Shown here: positions 7,092 to 16,789 of the stretch, piece after piece
Layout of the letters: each line of letters opens with the position of its first letter
Position numbering within the stretch: the first letter of the stretch is position 1
Origin: Hymenobacter qilianensis
Lineage (GTDB): Bacteria; Bacteroidota; Bacteroidia; Cytophagales; Hymenobacteraceae
Direction: 5' to 3'
Length of the DNA stretch: 64,000 nt
Assembly: GCF_014489555.1 (NCBI RefSeq)
Contig: NZ_CP060784.1
Coordinates: 2,356,001-2,420,000, forward strand
Notes under the pieces: model-generated
What the model was told of the DNA's origin: nothing
The model's input: only the letters and a program-made list of their open reading frames with translations
Databases searched by the model: none
Program-made: the position numbers and the translations under genes

Positions 7092-9124
7092 CTACTTACC
7101 TGTCACTTTAAACTCCGTGCGCCGGTTGAGCTGGCGGCCCGCTTTTGTGGCGTTTGGTGCCACTGGCTGCGCATCGCCATAGCCGGCGAAAGTCAGACGC
7201 GCTTTATCGATGCCTTTGCCCACCAAATAATCAACGACCGCCTTCGCCCGCCGCTGCGACAAGTCCTTGTTGTAAGCGCCTTGGCCTACGTTGTCGGTGT
7301 GGCCGCTGATTTCCAGGCGCAGGGCTGGTGCTTCGGTCAGTAGTTTCTGCAAACGCTCCAATTCACTGGTGCTTTCGCGCCGTAAGGTGGCCTTATCGAA
7401 GTCGAAGAAAATATTGTTGAGCACAACTTTAACGCCTACATCCAGCTTTTTGAGGCCAATATCTTTTACCACTTCGGCGTAAGCCGCGCCGGCTGGCAGA
7501 TCAAAGTTTTCGGAGTGAAACAGGTAGCCCTCCTGACGCACCACAATGCCGTAGTTAACGCCCGAAGGAAGCGAAACCAGATAACGGCCCGACTGCGCAT
7601 TGGCCAGAAAGGAAGCAATAACTTCGTTGCGCTGGTTATCGATTACCTCGATTGTGGCTTCCAGCGGTTGCTTTGTGACATCATCTGTCACCACACCTTT
7701 CAAAATAGTTACCTGAGCCGTGGCGATGGGCACCGGCGGCGCCAGCAGCGTCTCCTTTACTGGCTGTACCCGACTAGCCAGCAATTGGTCTTCCTGAGAT
7801 AGCATGGGGGCTTTTCAGGGCCCAGAAAAGTGATTTGGTAAATGTCTTTGCCCCCAGGCCTTCTTCACGAAAGCTGGAATAGTAGCCGTGGCGACCGGAA
7901 GCAGAGATTACAAAAAACACATCGTCGTCGGGGGTGTTGATGGGCCAGCCGAGGTTTTCGGGCGCGCTCCATTTGCCGTTTTCAAACACCGATTTAAAGA
8001 TATCGTAGCCGCCCATCGAGTTATGACCCTCCGAGCTGAAGTACATTGTTTTGCCGTCGGGGTGCAGGAATACGCCTTCTTCGCCGTAGGGAGTATTGAT
8101 AACGGAGCCCAGGTTCAGGGCCGGGCCGCGGCCTTCCAGCTCCACTTTGTAGATGTCGCGGCTGCCTAGTCCGCCTTCCTTGTCGCTCACGAAGTACAGG
8201 CTGCGTCCATCGGGCGTATAAGCCGCCGATGACTCGTGGCCTTTGCTGTTGATGCGGGCGCCCAAGCGCTGGGGCTTACGCCACTCCGCGCCGCGCAGGT
8301 TTGCTTCGTGCAGGTCGCCCCCGTTGTCTTCCACGTACACCAGCATACGCTGCCCGTCGGGCGCAAGCCCGACGGTGGCATCGTGGCCATCGGTGTTTAT
8401 TGGCTCTTTTAGATTGCGGGCCACCGTCCACTTCTGGCCTGTGCGGGTGCTTTGGTAAATATCTTCGAAGAAGCCGCCGGTTTCAGGATCGGTCTGCTCT
8501 CCGGTCGAGTTGTCGCGGCGCGAGGTAAACATCAGCACCGATTCATCGGCCGAGATTACCGGACTGTAGTCAGCGTAGGGCGAGTTTATGGATGGGCCTG
8601 CGTTATCAATAAAAGCGCGGACGGGCTTTTTGCTCATTTTTTGCCCGTTCTCACACTCAGATATCTTCTTGCGAATATCTGCCAGGATGGGGCGGTGTTT
8701 TTGCCCCCGTAGCCGGCTGAGCGGCTTTGTATTCCGCAATGGCTTCCTGCCACTTTCCATTCAAGTGCAGGCCCCGACCCAGCAAATAATGAATGCGCGG
8801 ATCAGCATCAGGGCTCAGCTTATACGACTTTTGCAGAAAGCTAAGCGCCCGCGGCTTGAAACCGGAGTGCAGGTAGCAATCGCCGATTTTAAGGTTCAGC
8901 TCCGCATTATCCGGGTTAAACTTCTGAGCAGCCAAGTAGTGAGGCAGGGCTTGCTCGTAGCGGGGCGGGTCCATCTCGTAGCTGCTGTCGCCTTCTTTTA
9001 GCTCGCGCAATGCCGCTTTCAGCCCTTCTTTATCGTCACCGAAACGGTCTTTGCTAAACTCAACGCTCTGCGCGTGCGCTGCTTGTCCGAAAAGCAGAAG
9101 GGTGAATAAAAATAGCTTATACAT
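7092..9124 (-). pseudogene. PorE-like outer-membrane protein: TPR, PD40 propeller, CRD and OmpA domains (frame broken four times)
   Basis: The minus-strand frames at 9124-8657, 8760-7774 and 7805-7092 form one protein. In order: signal peptide (MYKLFLFTLLLFGQAAHAQ); tetratricopeptide helices (YEQALPHYLAAQKFNPDNAELNL); a WD40-like PD40 beta-propeller (repeats such as SPVISADESVLMFTSRRD and SAAYTPDGRSLYFVSD); a carboxypeptidase-regulatory-like domain (ILKGVVTDDVTKQPLEATIEV); and an OmpA C-terminal peptidoglycan-binding domain (LRLEISGHTDNVG, LSQRRAKAVVDYL). This is the architecture of PorE of the type IX secretion system and of related gliding-associated proteins. Restoring one base at 8704-8708, 8689-8692, 7851-7855 and 7806-7810 (three of them G5/C5 runs) gives 678 continuous residues. 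The breaks are thus probably sequence errors. Which T9SS paralogue it is cannot be decided here. Confidence 0.82.
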
Positions 9125-9216
9125 TATGGTACTGTATTATTCTGATGGGGTTTCCTCTGCGCTGGTCAGCGCTGGGGGGCTTTTATCGGCGTGTAGCTTG
9201 CGCTACCTGTCCTGCT

Positions 9217-10278
9217 TTATTCGCTGCCGCAGCCGGAGTTTGCTGCATAGCTGCTGGCGGCTTCTAAGCCAAGCTCGGCGGCTTTACGCCAGTCTTGGCA
9301 AGCGCCGGCCGCGTCGCGGATCATTTCGCGTGCGTGGCCGCGGTTGAGGTAGGCTTCCGCATATTGCGGGTTGAGACTAATAGCTTTTCCTGCATCTGCC
9401 GCCGCTTTTTTGTAGTCTTCCAGCTTGAGGTAGGCGGCGGCGCGATTATTCCAGGCAAAAGCATAGGAAGCGTCGAGGCTGATGGCTTTGCTGAAATCTT
9501 CGGCAGCTCCGCGGTAGTCGGCCGCCTCGTAGCGGGCGCTGCCGCGGTTGCTGTACGCAATGGCGTTATCTGTCTTTTTAGTCAGGTAGTCATTGTAATC
9601 AGCTAAGGCGCCTTTTAAGTCGCCGGCCCGTCGGCGCGTTGCTGCCCTATTCAGCAGTGCTGGAAGCAGGTCGGGCTGGAGGGTCAGGGCCTTTGTGTAG
9701 TCCTGAATGGCGGCCGTGAAGTTGCTGAGCTGCCGCTGTGCGCTAGCCCGATCGTGGTAGGCGTAAGCGTAGTTTGGATCAGCTTTCAACGCCTGATCAA
9801 AGTCGGTCTTGGCTGCTTGGTATTCGCCTTTTTCAAATCGCAATGCTCCCCGATAATACCAGGCCGGCGCAAAATTGGCTTTGGTGTCGGTGGCTTTTGT
9901 ATAGTCTTGCTCGGCTTCAGCACGCTGGCCCATTGCTTCGCGGGCCTGGCCTCGCCCAAAGTAGGAGGTATGGCCCGTCGGCTCCAATCGGATGGCCGCG
10001 TCATAATCCTGCACAGCCTGCGAGTATTCTTTTAGTTCGTAGCGAGTAGTAGCACGATTATAATACGCCTTAGCGAAGTCGGGGCGGGCAGCCAGCGCTT
10101 TATCAAAATCCTGGATAGCAGCCTGGTAGCTCTTGCTGTTGTATTTCGTAACGCCACTGTTGTAAAGCTTCTCGGCAAGTTGGGCCGGCGGTAGCGTGCT
10201 GGCACGCACAGTGTCGACCTGAGCATGGGTAGTGCCAGCAATACCAGCCAGAATAAACAGTATATAGATGCGTAGCAT
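9217..10278 (-). CDS. Secreted tetratricopeptide repeat protein
   Basis: A 353-residue protein with a signal peptide (MLRIYILFILAGIAGTTHA) followed by about nine tandem TPR units, each near 34 residues, with the usual pattern of A/Y/A and a final P (for example AYYNRATTRYELKEYSQAVQDYDAAIRLEPTGHTSYFGRGQAR). It ends with two cysteines (AGACQDW and NSGCGSE). TPR arrays bind other proteins; a periplasmic location follows from the signal peptide. It is 92 bases upstream of the PorE-like gene in the same orientation, so the two may be co-transcribed. No catalytic domain is present and the partner is unknown. Confidence 0.85.
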   Translation of the reverse strand: MLRIYILFILAGIAGTTHAQVDTVRASTLPPAQLAEKLYNSGVTKYNSKSYQAAIQDFDKALAARPDFAKAYYNRATTRYELKEYSQAVQDYDAAIRLEPTGHTSYFGRGQAREAMGQRAEAEQDYTKATDTKANFAPAWYYRGALRFEKGEYQAAKTDFDQALKADPNYAYAYHDRASAQRQLSNFTAAIQDYTKALTLQPDLLPALLNRAATRRRAGDLKGALADYNDYLTKKTDNAIAYSNRGSARYEAADYRGAAEDFSKAISLDASYAFAWNNRAAAYLKLEDYKKAAADAGKAISLNPQYAEAYLNRGHAREMIRDAAGACQDWRKAAELGLEAASSYAANSGCGSE

Positions 10279-10523
10279 GTTATTCAGTATAGATGATTTT
10301 CAGGTGTTAAATATAATTTTATTTGTTCAATAAGCCCTGTATATGGTTATTAACTTTATTTAATTGTATTAAATCAACAATAATTTGATTCGCGCTTAAA
10401 CAAAAACGCTTTGTAAAGAGCACTGATAAGGTGCCACATGGTAAGCCACCGCTTTATTTAAATTTGATGGGGCGCAACCACTGTCATCCAATAATGGTTG
10501 TGCAGGCGGCGCCGAAGTTTGCG

Positions 10524-10531
10524 TATTTTTG
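10524..10531 (+). promoter_or_regulatory. Bacteroidota -7 element (TATTTTTG)
   Basis: Exact match to TAnnTTTG, 48 bases before the bacilliredoxin ATG, with a TTG at 10498-10500 in the -33 position. The 220 bases upstream (10279-10497) hold nothing else I can name. Confidence 0.5.
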
Positions 10532-10579
10532 CGCGGCCTTCGGGCCAATCAATTGATTTTCCATTTCAGCCTATATCTC

Positions 10580-11002
10580 ATGGCATCATATCCCGAATAC
10601 ATGGTAGCTCCTATCCGCCAAGACCTTACGTCGGCCGGCTTCGAGCAGCTTATGACCCCCGAAGAAGTTGATTCAGTGCTCAACGAGCAGAGCGGCACCG
10701 TGCTGGTAGCCGTCAACTCGGTGTGTGGCTGCGCCGCTGCCAAAGCTCGCCCCGCCCTGAAAATGGCCTTAGCCAGCACCGACAAGAAGCCTGCGAAGCT
10801 GGTGACGGTATTTGCCGGCATGGAAACCGAAGCGGTGGAGAAAGCTCGTCAGCACATGCTGCCTTATCCGCCTTCTTCCCCTTGCATTGCCTTGTTTAAA
10901 GACGGCGAGCTGGTGCATATGATCGAGCGCTACCACATTGAAGGCAGCGACACGATGCGCATCGTAAATAACCTGCAAGGCGCGTTCGAAGAATATTGCT
11001 AG
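10580..11002 (+). CDS. Bacilliredoxin BrxA/BrxB family protein
   Basis: A 140-residue protein of the BrxA/BrxB (DUF1094, YphP) family, thioredoxin-fold disulfide isomerases that in Bacillus remove bacillithiol from proteins. The ATG at 10580 is chosen because the typical N-terminus MASYPEYMVAPIRQDLTSAGF follows and a -7 element lies just upstream. The active-site signature CGC is present (SVCGCAAAKARPALKMAL), as is the conserved cis-Pro region SPCIALFKDGELVHMIERYHIEG. Length matches the family. It stands alone between two terminated units. Whether this organism makes bacillithiol is not shown by the window. Confidence 0.9.
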   Translation: MASYPEYMVAPIRQDLTSAGFEQLMTPEEVDSVLNEQSGTVLVAVNSVCGCAAAKARPALKMALASTDKKPAKLVTVFAGMETEAVEKARQHMLPYPPSSPCIALFKDGELVHMIERYHIEGSDTMRIVNNLQGAFEEYC

Positions 11003-11036
11003 GTCTTTGATTCGGACCATACCGTTAGAAGAGCAC

Positions 11037-11070
11037 AAAAAAGCCCCCAGATAAGTCTGGGGGCTTTTTT
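11037..11070. terminator. Bidirectional terminator, AGCCCCC family
   Basis: A run, GCCCCCAG stem, GGGGGC and T run between the convergent bacilliredoxin and recQ genes. Confidence 0.88.
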
Positions 11071-11087
11071 GTGGCTCAAGATGATAG

Positions 11088-13297
11088 TTAGTTGGCGTAC
11101 TCGCTCAGGAATTTGATGCGCATGAGGCGCAGGTCTTCTTCCGTGTACTCGTCAGGCCCAAGCTCTTTCAGGGCTACGGCAATATTATCGGTATTCGACT
11201 GCAGGAAATAATCCGTGATTTCGGCCTGACGGTCGTGGTCCAGGATGCCGTCGATGTAGTAGTTGAGGTTAAGCTTGGTGCCGGCGTAGCAGATGTGCTC
11301 AATTTCCTCCATCAGCTCACGCATATCGATGCCTTTAGAAGAAGCAATTTCCTCCAAATCCATCTTCTTGTCGATTTGCTGAATGATGTAAATCTTGATT
11401 TTCGACTTGTTGACGGCCGATTTTACCACTACATCAGCCGCCGTCATGATGTCGTTATCCTCGACGTACTTCTGAATCAGCTGCAAAAAAGGCCCCCAAA
11501 CTTCATGGCCTTGCCCTGACCAACGCCGCCCACGTGGGCGAGGTCGTCCATCTTGACGGGAAAGGTGGTGGCCATTTCCTTCAGCGATGGATCTTGGAAC
11601 AAGACGTAAGGAGGCAGGTTTTTATCCTTCGCAATTTTCTTGCGCAGAGACTTCAGCATTTCAAACAATGCTTCGTCGTGGCCGGCGGCCTGTTGCACCT
11701 CCTCCTGTTGCTGCTCCTGCTGAACCTCCTCGTCGTAGTTGTGGTCCTTGGTGAGCTTGATTGGATGAGGGTTTTCGATGAATTCTTGACCTTTAGGACT
11801 CATTTTTACGACCCCAAAATTTTCAATATCCTTTTCTAAAAAGCCATTGAGCAGCACCTGACGGAGCACCGAGTGCCAGAAGGCAGCATCATGTTCTTTG
11901 CCTTGTCCATATACGTCCAATTTGTTGTGGCCGTAGCTTTCTACGTGTGCATTGTTCATGCCCATCAGCACCGTACCGATGTGCTCAAGGCCGAAACGCT
12001 CCTCCGTAAGCACCACCGCCTTGAGGGCCATCAACACTTCATCTTTGGCCTCAAAACGCTCCTTTGGGTGCTTGCAGTTGTCGCAGAAGCCGCAGTCTTT
12101 CTCAAACGACTCGCCGAAGTAGTGCAGCAGTTGCTTGCGCCGACATACCGCCGAATCAGCGTAGTTGGCCATTTCCTGAAGGAGCAGCTTGGAGTTGTCG
12201 CGCTCCGTAACGGGCTTGTCCTTGTTGAATTTCTCCAGCTTCACGATATCGTCGTAGCTGTAGAACATCAGGCAATTGCCTTCTAGGCCGTCGCGGCCGC
12301 CCCGGCCCGTTTCCTGGTAGTAGCCTTCTATGCTTTTGGGCGTGTCGTAGTGAATGACAAAACGCACATCGGGCTTATCGATGCCCATGCCGAAAGCGAT
12401 AGTGGCCACAATCACATCGGCTTCCTCATTCAGAAACGCATCCTGATTGGCCATCCGTACCTGCGGATCGAGGCCAGCGTGGTAGGGCAGGGCCTTCACG
12501 TCGTTCACTCGGAGCAGCTCCGCAATTTCCTCCACCTTCTTACGCGAGAGGCAATACACAATGCCTGCTTTGCCTTTGTGCTGCTTCACGTACTGAATCA
12601 GCTGCTTCTTGGTGTTGTGCTTCGGCCGGACTTCGTAGTAGAGATTGGTACGATTGAACGAGGTTTTGAACACCGAAGCGTCGTCCATTTGCAGGTTTTT
12701 CTGGATATCCAACTGCACTTTGGGCGTGGCCGTGGCCGTGAGCGCAATGATGGGCACATTTGCCCCCAGGTTGTCGATGATGCCGCGAATCTTGCGGTAC
12801 TCGGGCCGGAAATCGTGGCCCCACTCCGAAATGCAGTGCGCTTCGTCGATGGCTACGAATGAAATGGTAGCCTTTTGCAGGAAGTCAATGGTTTCGTCCT
12901 TGGTAAGCGACTCAGGAGCAACGTACAGCAGGCGCACCTCACCACTGATTACATCTTTTTTGACCCGATTAATTTCTGATTTTGATAGCGTTGAGTTCAG
13001 AAACTGCGCATTCACGCCAAAAGCATTCAGCTGATCGACCTGATTTTTCATCAAGGCAATCAAGGGCGAAATCACGATGGCGGTGCCCGGCAACACCAGC
13101 GCCGGCAACTGGTAACAGAGCGACTTCCCCGCCCCAGTTGGCATGATAACGAAGGTGTTATGTCCGTCGATGACGTTCTGGATGACGGCTTCCTGGGTGC
13201 CGCGGAACTGGCCGTACCCGAAAACTTCCTTTAACTTGCCTTTCAGATCAGCCGTGGGCGCTGTTACTTGTTTTAGGGCTGGCATGGTCTCTCTCAC
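11088..13297 (-). pseudogene. recQ: ATP-dependent DNA helicase RecQ (frame broken once)
   Basis: RecQ unwinds DNA 3' to 5' in recombinational repair. Visible features: Walker A (MPTGAGKSLCYQ, near residue 60), DEAH box (AIDEAHCISEWGHDFRPEY), motifs V and VI (FGMGIDKPDVRFVIHYD and QETGRGGRDG), the RecQ zinc-binding cysteines (CRRKQLLHYFGE, CGFCDNC) and an HRDC domain (LFEMLKSLRKKIAKDKNLPPYVLFQD). The frame at 13297-11477 stops inside HRDC, and a second frame (11486-11088) supplies the remainder plus a C-terminal helical domain. Restoring one base in the C5 run at 11493-11497 gives 736 continuous residues reading AMKFGGPFLQLIQKYV, so the break is probably a sequence error. The gene is divergent from kdsD. 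Confidence 0.92.
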
Positions 13298-13479
13298 TTA
13301 CTCGGTTGTGGATTGCGAACAGGAGTACAACACCGCTTGTTGAACTCTCAATCTAATGGTTTTTTGGTATTTATCTAAACAGTAGTTGGTTGCTATCCAA
13401 TTAAATACAGCGCTGAAGCAACGATATACGCCATGAAATAAGCAACACGACCAACCTAGGGCTTGAAACCAACAACGGG

Positions 13480-14511
13480 ATGAACAACCAACTACTCGGT
13501 ACCGATTACCCGGTACCGACTATCAAATTTAGATTGAAACCACAGAACGAACTCAACTCAATTGCAAAAAAAGTACTCCATGAAGAGGCAAGCGCTATTC
13601 AGGGCGTAGCAGATGCCTTGGATAGGACGCCTGATTTTGCACTATGCATAGAATCAATTCTATCTTTGCGTGGTAGAGTAGTGGTAACTGGCATCGGGAA
13701 AAGCGCCCACATCGCGGCCAAAATTGTCGCTACGCTGAACTCTACGGGTACTCCGGCCCTGTTTATGCACGCCGCCGACGCTATTCATGGCGACCTGGGC
13801 ATGATTCAAGCAGAAGATTTTGTCATTGCCATCAGTAAAAGCGGCGACACGCCGGAAATAAAAGTATTGGTGCCCTTACTGAAGCGCAAAGGTGTACCCC
13901 TGGCCGCCTTAGTTGCCAATGCCGATTCTTACTTAGCTGTGCAGGCCAACTATGTGCTGCACGCGCCTGTTACCCGCGAGGCCTGCCCCCACAATTTGGC
14001 CCCCACAACTAGTACAACCGCCGCGCTGGCTCTGGGCGATGCCTTGGCAGTATGTCTGCTGGAGTCACGGGAGTTCACCTCGGCCGACTTTGCCAGGCTG
14101 CATCCGGGTGGCACTCTCGGAAAGAAGCTCTACCTGAAGGTAGGCGACTTAAGCAGGCAGAATCAGGCGCCACAAGTGCTGGAAAATGCCCCCCTGCGCG
14201 AAATCATCCTGGAAATATCGGGCAAGCGACTGGGTGCAACGGCTGTGCTCAGCGAGGGTGACCAGCGCCTGTTGGGTATCATTACCGATGGCGACCTGCG
14301 GCGGATGCTCACCAACTTCACTAATCTGGAAGATGTTCGAGCGCACAACATCCTCACGCCGTCGCCTATTACTATTGATATTGAAGACTTTGCTGCCGAA
14401 GCGCTGGCTCGCATGCAGAAGCGCAATATCACGCAGCTCATTGTGACAGATGCTGGACGGTTTAGCGGCTTTATCCACCTCCACGATTTACTGCGCGAAG
14501 GCTTGGTATAG
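13480..14511 (+). CDS. kdsD: D-arabinose-5-phosphate isomerase, KpsF/GutQ family
   Basis: Interconverts ribulose-5-phosphate and arabinose-5-phosphate, the first step towards the Kdo sugar of lipopolysaccharide. An N-terminal SIS sugar-isomerase domain (GRVVVTGIGKSAHIAAKIVATLNSTGTPALFMHAADAIHGDLG, then ISKSGDTPEIKVLV and PTTSTTAALALGDALAVCLL) is followed by two CBS domains (LGIITDGDLRRML, ITQLIVTDAGRFSGFIHLHDLL). At 343 residues it is slightly longer than usual; a TTG at 13534 would give the standard N-terminus KPQNELNSIAKKVL and may be the real start. It precedes the mannose-1-phosphate guanylyltransferase by 138 bases, a sugar-precursor grouping. Confidence 0.92.
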   Translation: MNNQLLGTDYPVPTIKFRLKPQNELNSIAKKVLHEEASAIQGVADALDRTPDFALCIESILSLRGRVVVTGIGKSAHIAAKIVATLNSTGTPALFMHAADAIHGDLGMIQAEDFVIAISKSGDTPEIKVLVPLLKRKGVPLAALVANADSYLAVQANYVLHAPVTREACPHNLAPTTSTTAALALGDALAVCLLESREFTSADFARLHPGGTLGKKLYLKVGDLSRQNQAPQVLENAPLREIILEISGKRLGATAVLSEGDQRLLGIITDGDLRRMLTNFTNLEDVRAHNILTPSPITIDIEDFAAEALARMQKRNITQLIVTDAGRFSGFIHLHDLLREGLV

Positions 14512-14649
14512 AAAGAAGAAAGCCACGTTTGCAACTGCGTTTTAGCCCGCAGGTTTTGGCCAGATTCATGCAGAAGGGGCGCAACCCTGAAATATTTCGG
14601 ACCTTCGCTTCTGATCTTACTTTAACCCGGCTTCGGTGAGGCCTGCTCT

Positions 14650-15738
14650 ATGACTCAAAATACGTATCTCGTCGTGATGGCGGGCGGCATCGGTAGCCGC
14701 TTTTGGCCCTTTAGCCGCACGAATCATCCCAAACAGTTTCACGATGTAATGGGAGTCGGTCGGTCGATGCTGCAGCTTACTGTAGATCGGTTTACCGGAA
14801 TTTGCCCCCTAGAGAATGTTTTTGTAGTAACCAACCGCGATTATAGCGAGTTGGTGCAGCAGCACTTGCCTGATTTGCCCCCCGACCAGATTTTGGGCGA
14901 GCCAATTGGCCGAAACACGGCGCCCTGCATTGCCTACGCCAGCTACCGCATCGCGCAGCGCGACCCAAAAGCAGTCATCATCGTAACGCCCGCGGACCAT
15001 GCCGTGCAGCGTGAGGAGGAGTTTCGGGGCATCATCAGCCAGGCTGTGGCAAGCGCCCGCGCCCAGGATATTCTCATCACGCTCGGCATTCAGCCTTCCC
15101 GCCCCGATACTGGCTACGGCTACATTCAGTTTATTGATGGCGACCAGAGCGAGCTGTATGGCAGCCTGCGGAAGGTGAAAACCTTCACCGAAAAGCCAAA
15201 TCTGGAGCTGGCGAAGATGTTTGTGAATAGCGGTGACTTCCTGTGGAACTCCGGCTTATTTATCTGGCGGGCCGAAGTGATTTTGCAGGCTTTCCATCAA
15301 TACCTCGGCGACATTGCGGAGGTGTTTGATGAAGGGCTCGATCAGCTGGGAACCAGTAAGGAAGCAGATTTTATTACTAATGCATATTCCCGCTGCCGCA
15401 ACATCAGCATCGACTACGGCATCATGGAAAAGGCCGACAACGTGTACGTGCTGCCCGCCGACTTCGGCTGGAGCGACCTAGGTACCTGGGATTCACTGCA
15501 CCGCATCGGCCGGGGCGATGAGAATGGCAACGTGATAGATGGCGATGTCATTCTGTATGATACCCGCGAGTGCGTCATCAAAACGCCGTCTGAACGCCTG
15601 GTTGTAGTGCAGGGTTTGGAAGGCTATATCGTCGCTGAATACGATAACGTGTTGCTCATTTGCAAGCGCACGGAAGAGCAGCGAGTGAAAGAATTCGTGG
15701 CCGATGTCCGGGCCAAAAAAGGCAGCGGCTACAACTAA
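14650..15738 (+). CDS. manC: Mannose-1-phosphate guanylyltransferase
   Basis: Makes GDP-mannose from mannose-1-phosphate and GTP for surface polysaccharides and glycans. The nucleotidyltransferase signature is at the N-terminus (VVMAGGIGSRFWPFSRTNHPKQF), with the substrate-site segments VTPADHAVQ, TFTEKPN, FLWNSGLFIWRAEVI and YGIMEKADNVYVLPADFGWSDLGTWDSL. At 362 residues it is the single-domain form without the C-terminal isomerase part of some ManC proteins. A canonical terminator follows. The function is well supported; the symbol is used for the activity. Confidence 0.9.
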   Translation: MTQNTYLVVMAGGIGSRFWPFSRTNHPKQFHDVMGVGRSMLQLTVDRFTGICPLENVFVVTNRDYSELVQQHLPDLPPDQILGEPIGRNTAPCIAYASYRIAQRDPKAVIIVTPADHAVQREEEFRGIISQAVASARAQDILITLGIQPSRPDTGYGYIQFIDGDQSELYGSLRKVKTFTEKPNLELAKMFVNSGDFLWNSGLFIWRAEVILQAFHQYLGDIAEVFDEGLDQLGTSKEADFITNAYSRCRNISIDYGIMEKADNVYVLPADFGWSDLGTWDSLHRIGRGDENGNVIDGDVILYDTRECVIKTPSERLVVVQGLEGYIVAEYDNVLLICKRTEEQRVKEFVADVRAKKGSGYN

Positions 15739-15782
15739 GTCATTTAACAATTAACAGGTTAGCGTTTGACTTGTCGATAACC

Positions 15783-15815
15783 AAAAAGCCCCCAGGATTT
15801 ATCTGGGGGCTTTTT
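15783..15815. terminator. Bidirectional terminator, AGCCCCC family
   Basis: AAAAAGCCCCCAG, 7-base loop, CTGGGGGCTTTTT between convergent manC and rlmB. Confidence 0.9.
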
Positions 15816-15850
15816 GGTTGATTACTACGTGGTTTAATAAATGATAATTG

Positions 15851-16789
15851 TTATTTATCAACTGACATAAGCCGTTGACGCAGCACTTCAAACAGCATAA
15901 TGCCGCTGGCTACCGACACATTCAGGGAGCCAATTTGGCCAGCCATTGGAATGCGCACTTTATAGTCAGCCAGTCGCAAATATTCGGGCGAAATACCGTC
16001 CTCCTCGCTACCCATGAGCACTGCCACGGGGCCAGTAAAGTCTACACTGGCGGTTTCGAGGCTGGTATCGGCCTTTTCCGTACAGGCCACCACCTGCACG
16101 CCCGAATGTTGCAGAAAGCTGATGGTTTCCTTCAAATTAGGCTCCCGGCACACCGGAATTAGGTTTAAGGCGCCAGCAGAAGTTTTCAGCGCATCGCCAT
16201 TGATTTGGGCAGCGCCCCGGCTGGGCACTACGATGGCGTGTACGCCCAAACACTCAGCATTACGGGCAATAGCTCCAAAGTTTCGCACATCGGTTACCCG
16301 ATCAAGTAATAGGAGCAAGGGCGTTTTGCCTGCCTCAAATAAGCCCGCCAGAATACTGTCTAGGGGGGCGTAATCGATAGGGGAAACGAAGGCAACCGCG
16401 CCCTGGTGATTTTTGCGCGTCAGGTCGTTGAGCTTCTCCAGCGGCACCAGCGACACCGGAATCGTAGCGGCTTTGGCCAACTCCGTTATTTCCTGGGTAA
16501 TGCTGTTTTTGGTGCCACGCAGCAGATAAATCTTCTCCAGCGTGCGCCCGGCACTCAGGGCTTCCTGGATAGGACGCAAGCCAAACAACATATCGATGCT
16601 GCGGTCGGCGGCGGGGCGGTGCGGATAGCGTGGCTTATAGTCAGGCTTGGATCCTGAGTTTCCGGAGCGGGCAGCCTCTGGCCGGTCACGGTCGCGGCGG
16701 GGCTCGTGGCGCGTACCGTTTTCATCGTAAAAGGTGCGGCGCTGCTCGTTCAGCGGGCGGGACGGGCGTTCGTCAGGGCTTTTCTCCAT
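15851..16789 (-). CDS. rlmB: 23S rRNA guanosine-2'-O-methyltransferase RlmB (SpoU/TrmH family)
   Basis: Methylates the ribose of a guanosine in 23S rRNA. The start at ATG 16789 gives 312 residues. The first 65 are an unusual, strongly basic and polar extension (RDRDRPEAARSGNSGSKPDYKPRYPHRP) likely to touch RNA. Then comes the SpoU substrate-binding domain (MLFGLRPIQEALSAGRTLEKIYLLRG) and the knotted catalytic domain with motif 1 (LLLLDRVTDVRNFGAIARNAECLG), motif 2 (VLMGSEEDGIS) and motif 3 (IPMAGQIGSLNVSVASGIMLFEVLRQR). It overlaps the end of the GWxTD gene by 40 bases, so the two are translationally linked. Confidence 0.9.
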   Translation of the reverse strand: MEKSPDERPSRPLNEQRRTFYDENGTRHEPRRDRDRPEAARSGNSGSKPDYKPRYPHRPAADRSIDMLFGLRPIQEALSAGRTLEKIYLLRGTKNSITQEITELAKAATIPVSLVPLEKLNDLTRKNHQGAVAFVSPIDYAPLDSILAGLFEAGKTPLLLLLDRVTDVRNFGAIARNAECLGVHAIVVPSRGAAQINGDALKTSAGALNLIPVCREPNLKETISFLQHSGVQVVACTEKADTSLETASVDFTGPVAVLMGSEEDGISPEYLRLADYKVRIPMAGQIGSLNVSVASGIMLFEVLRQRLMSVDK

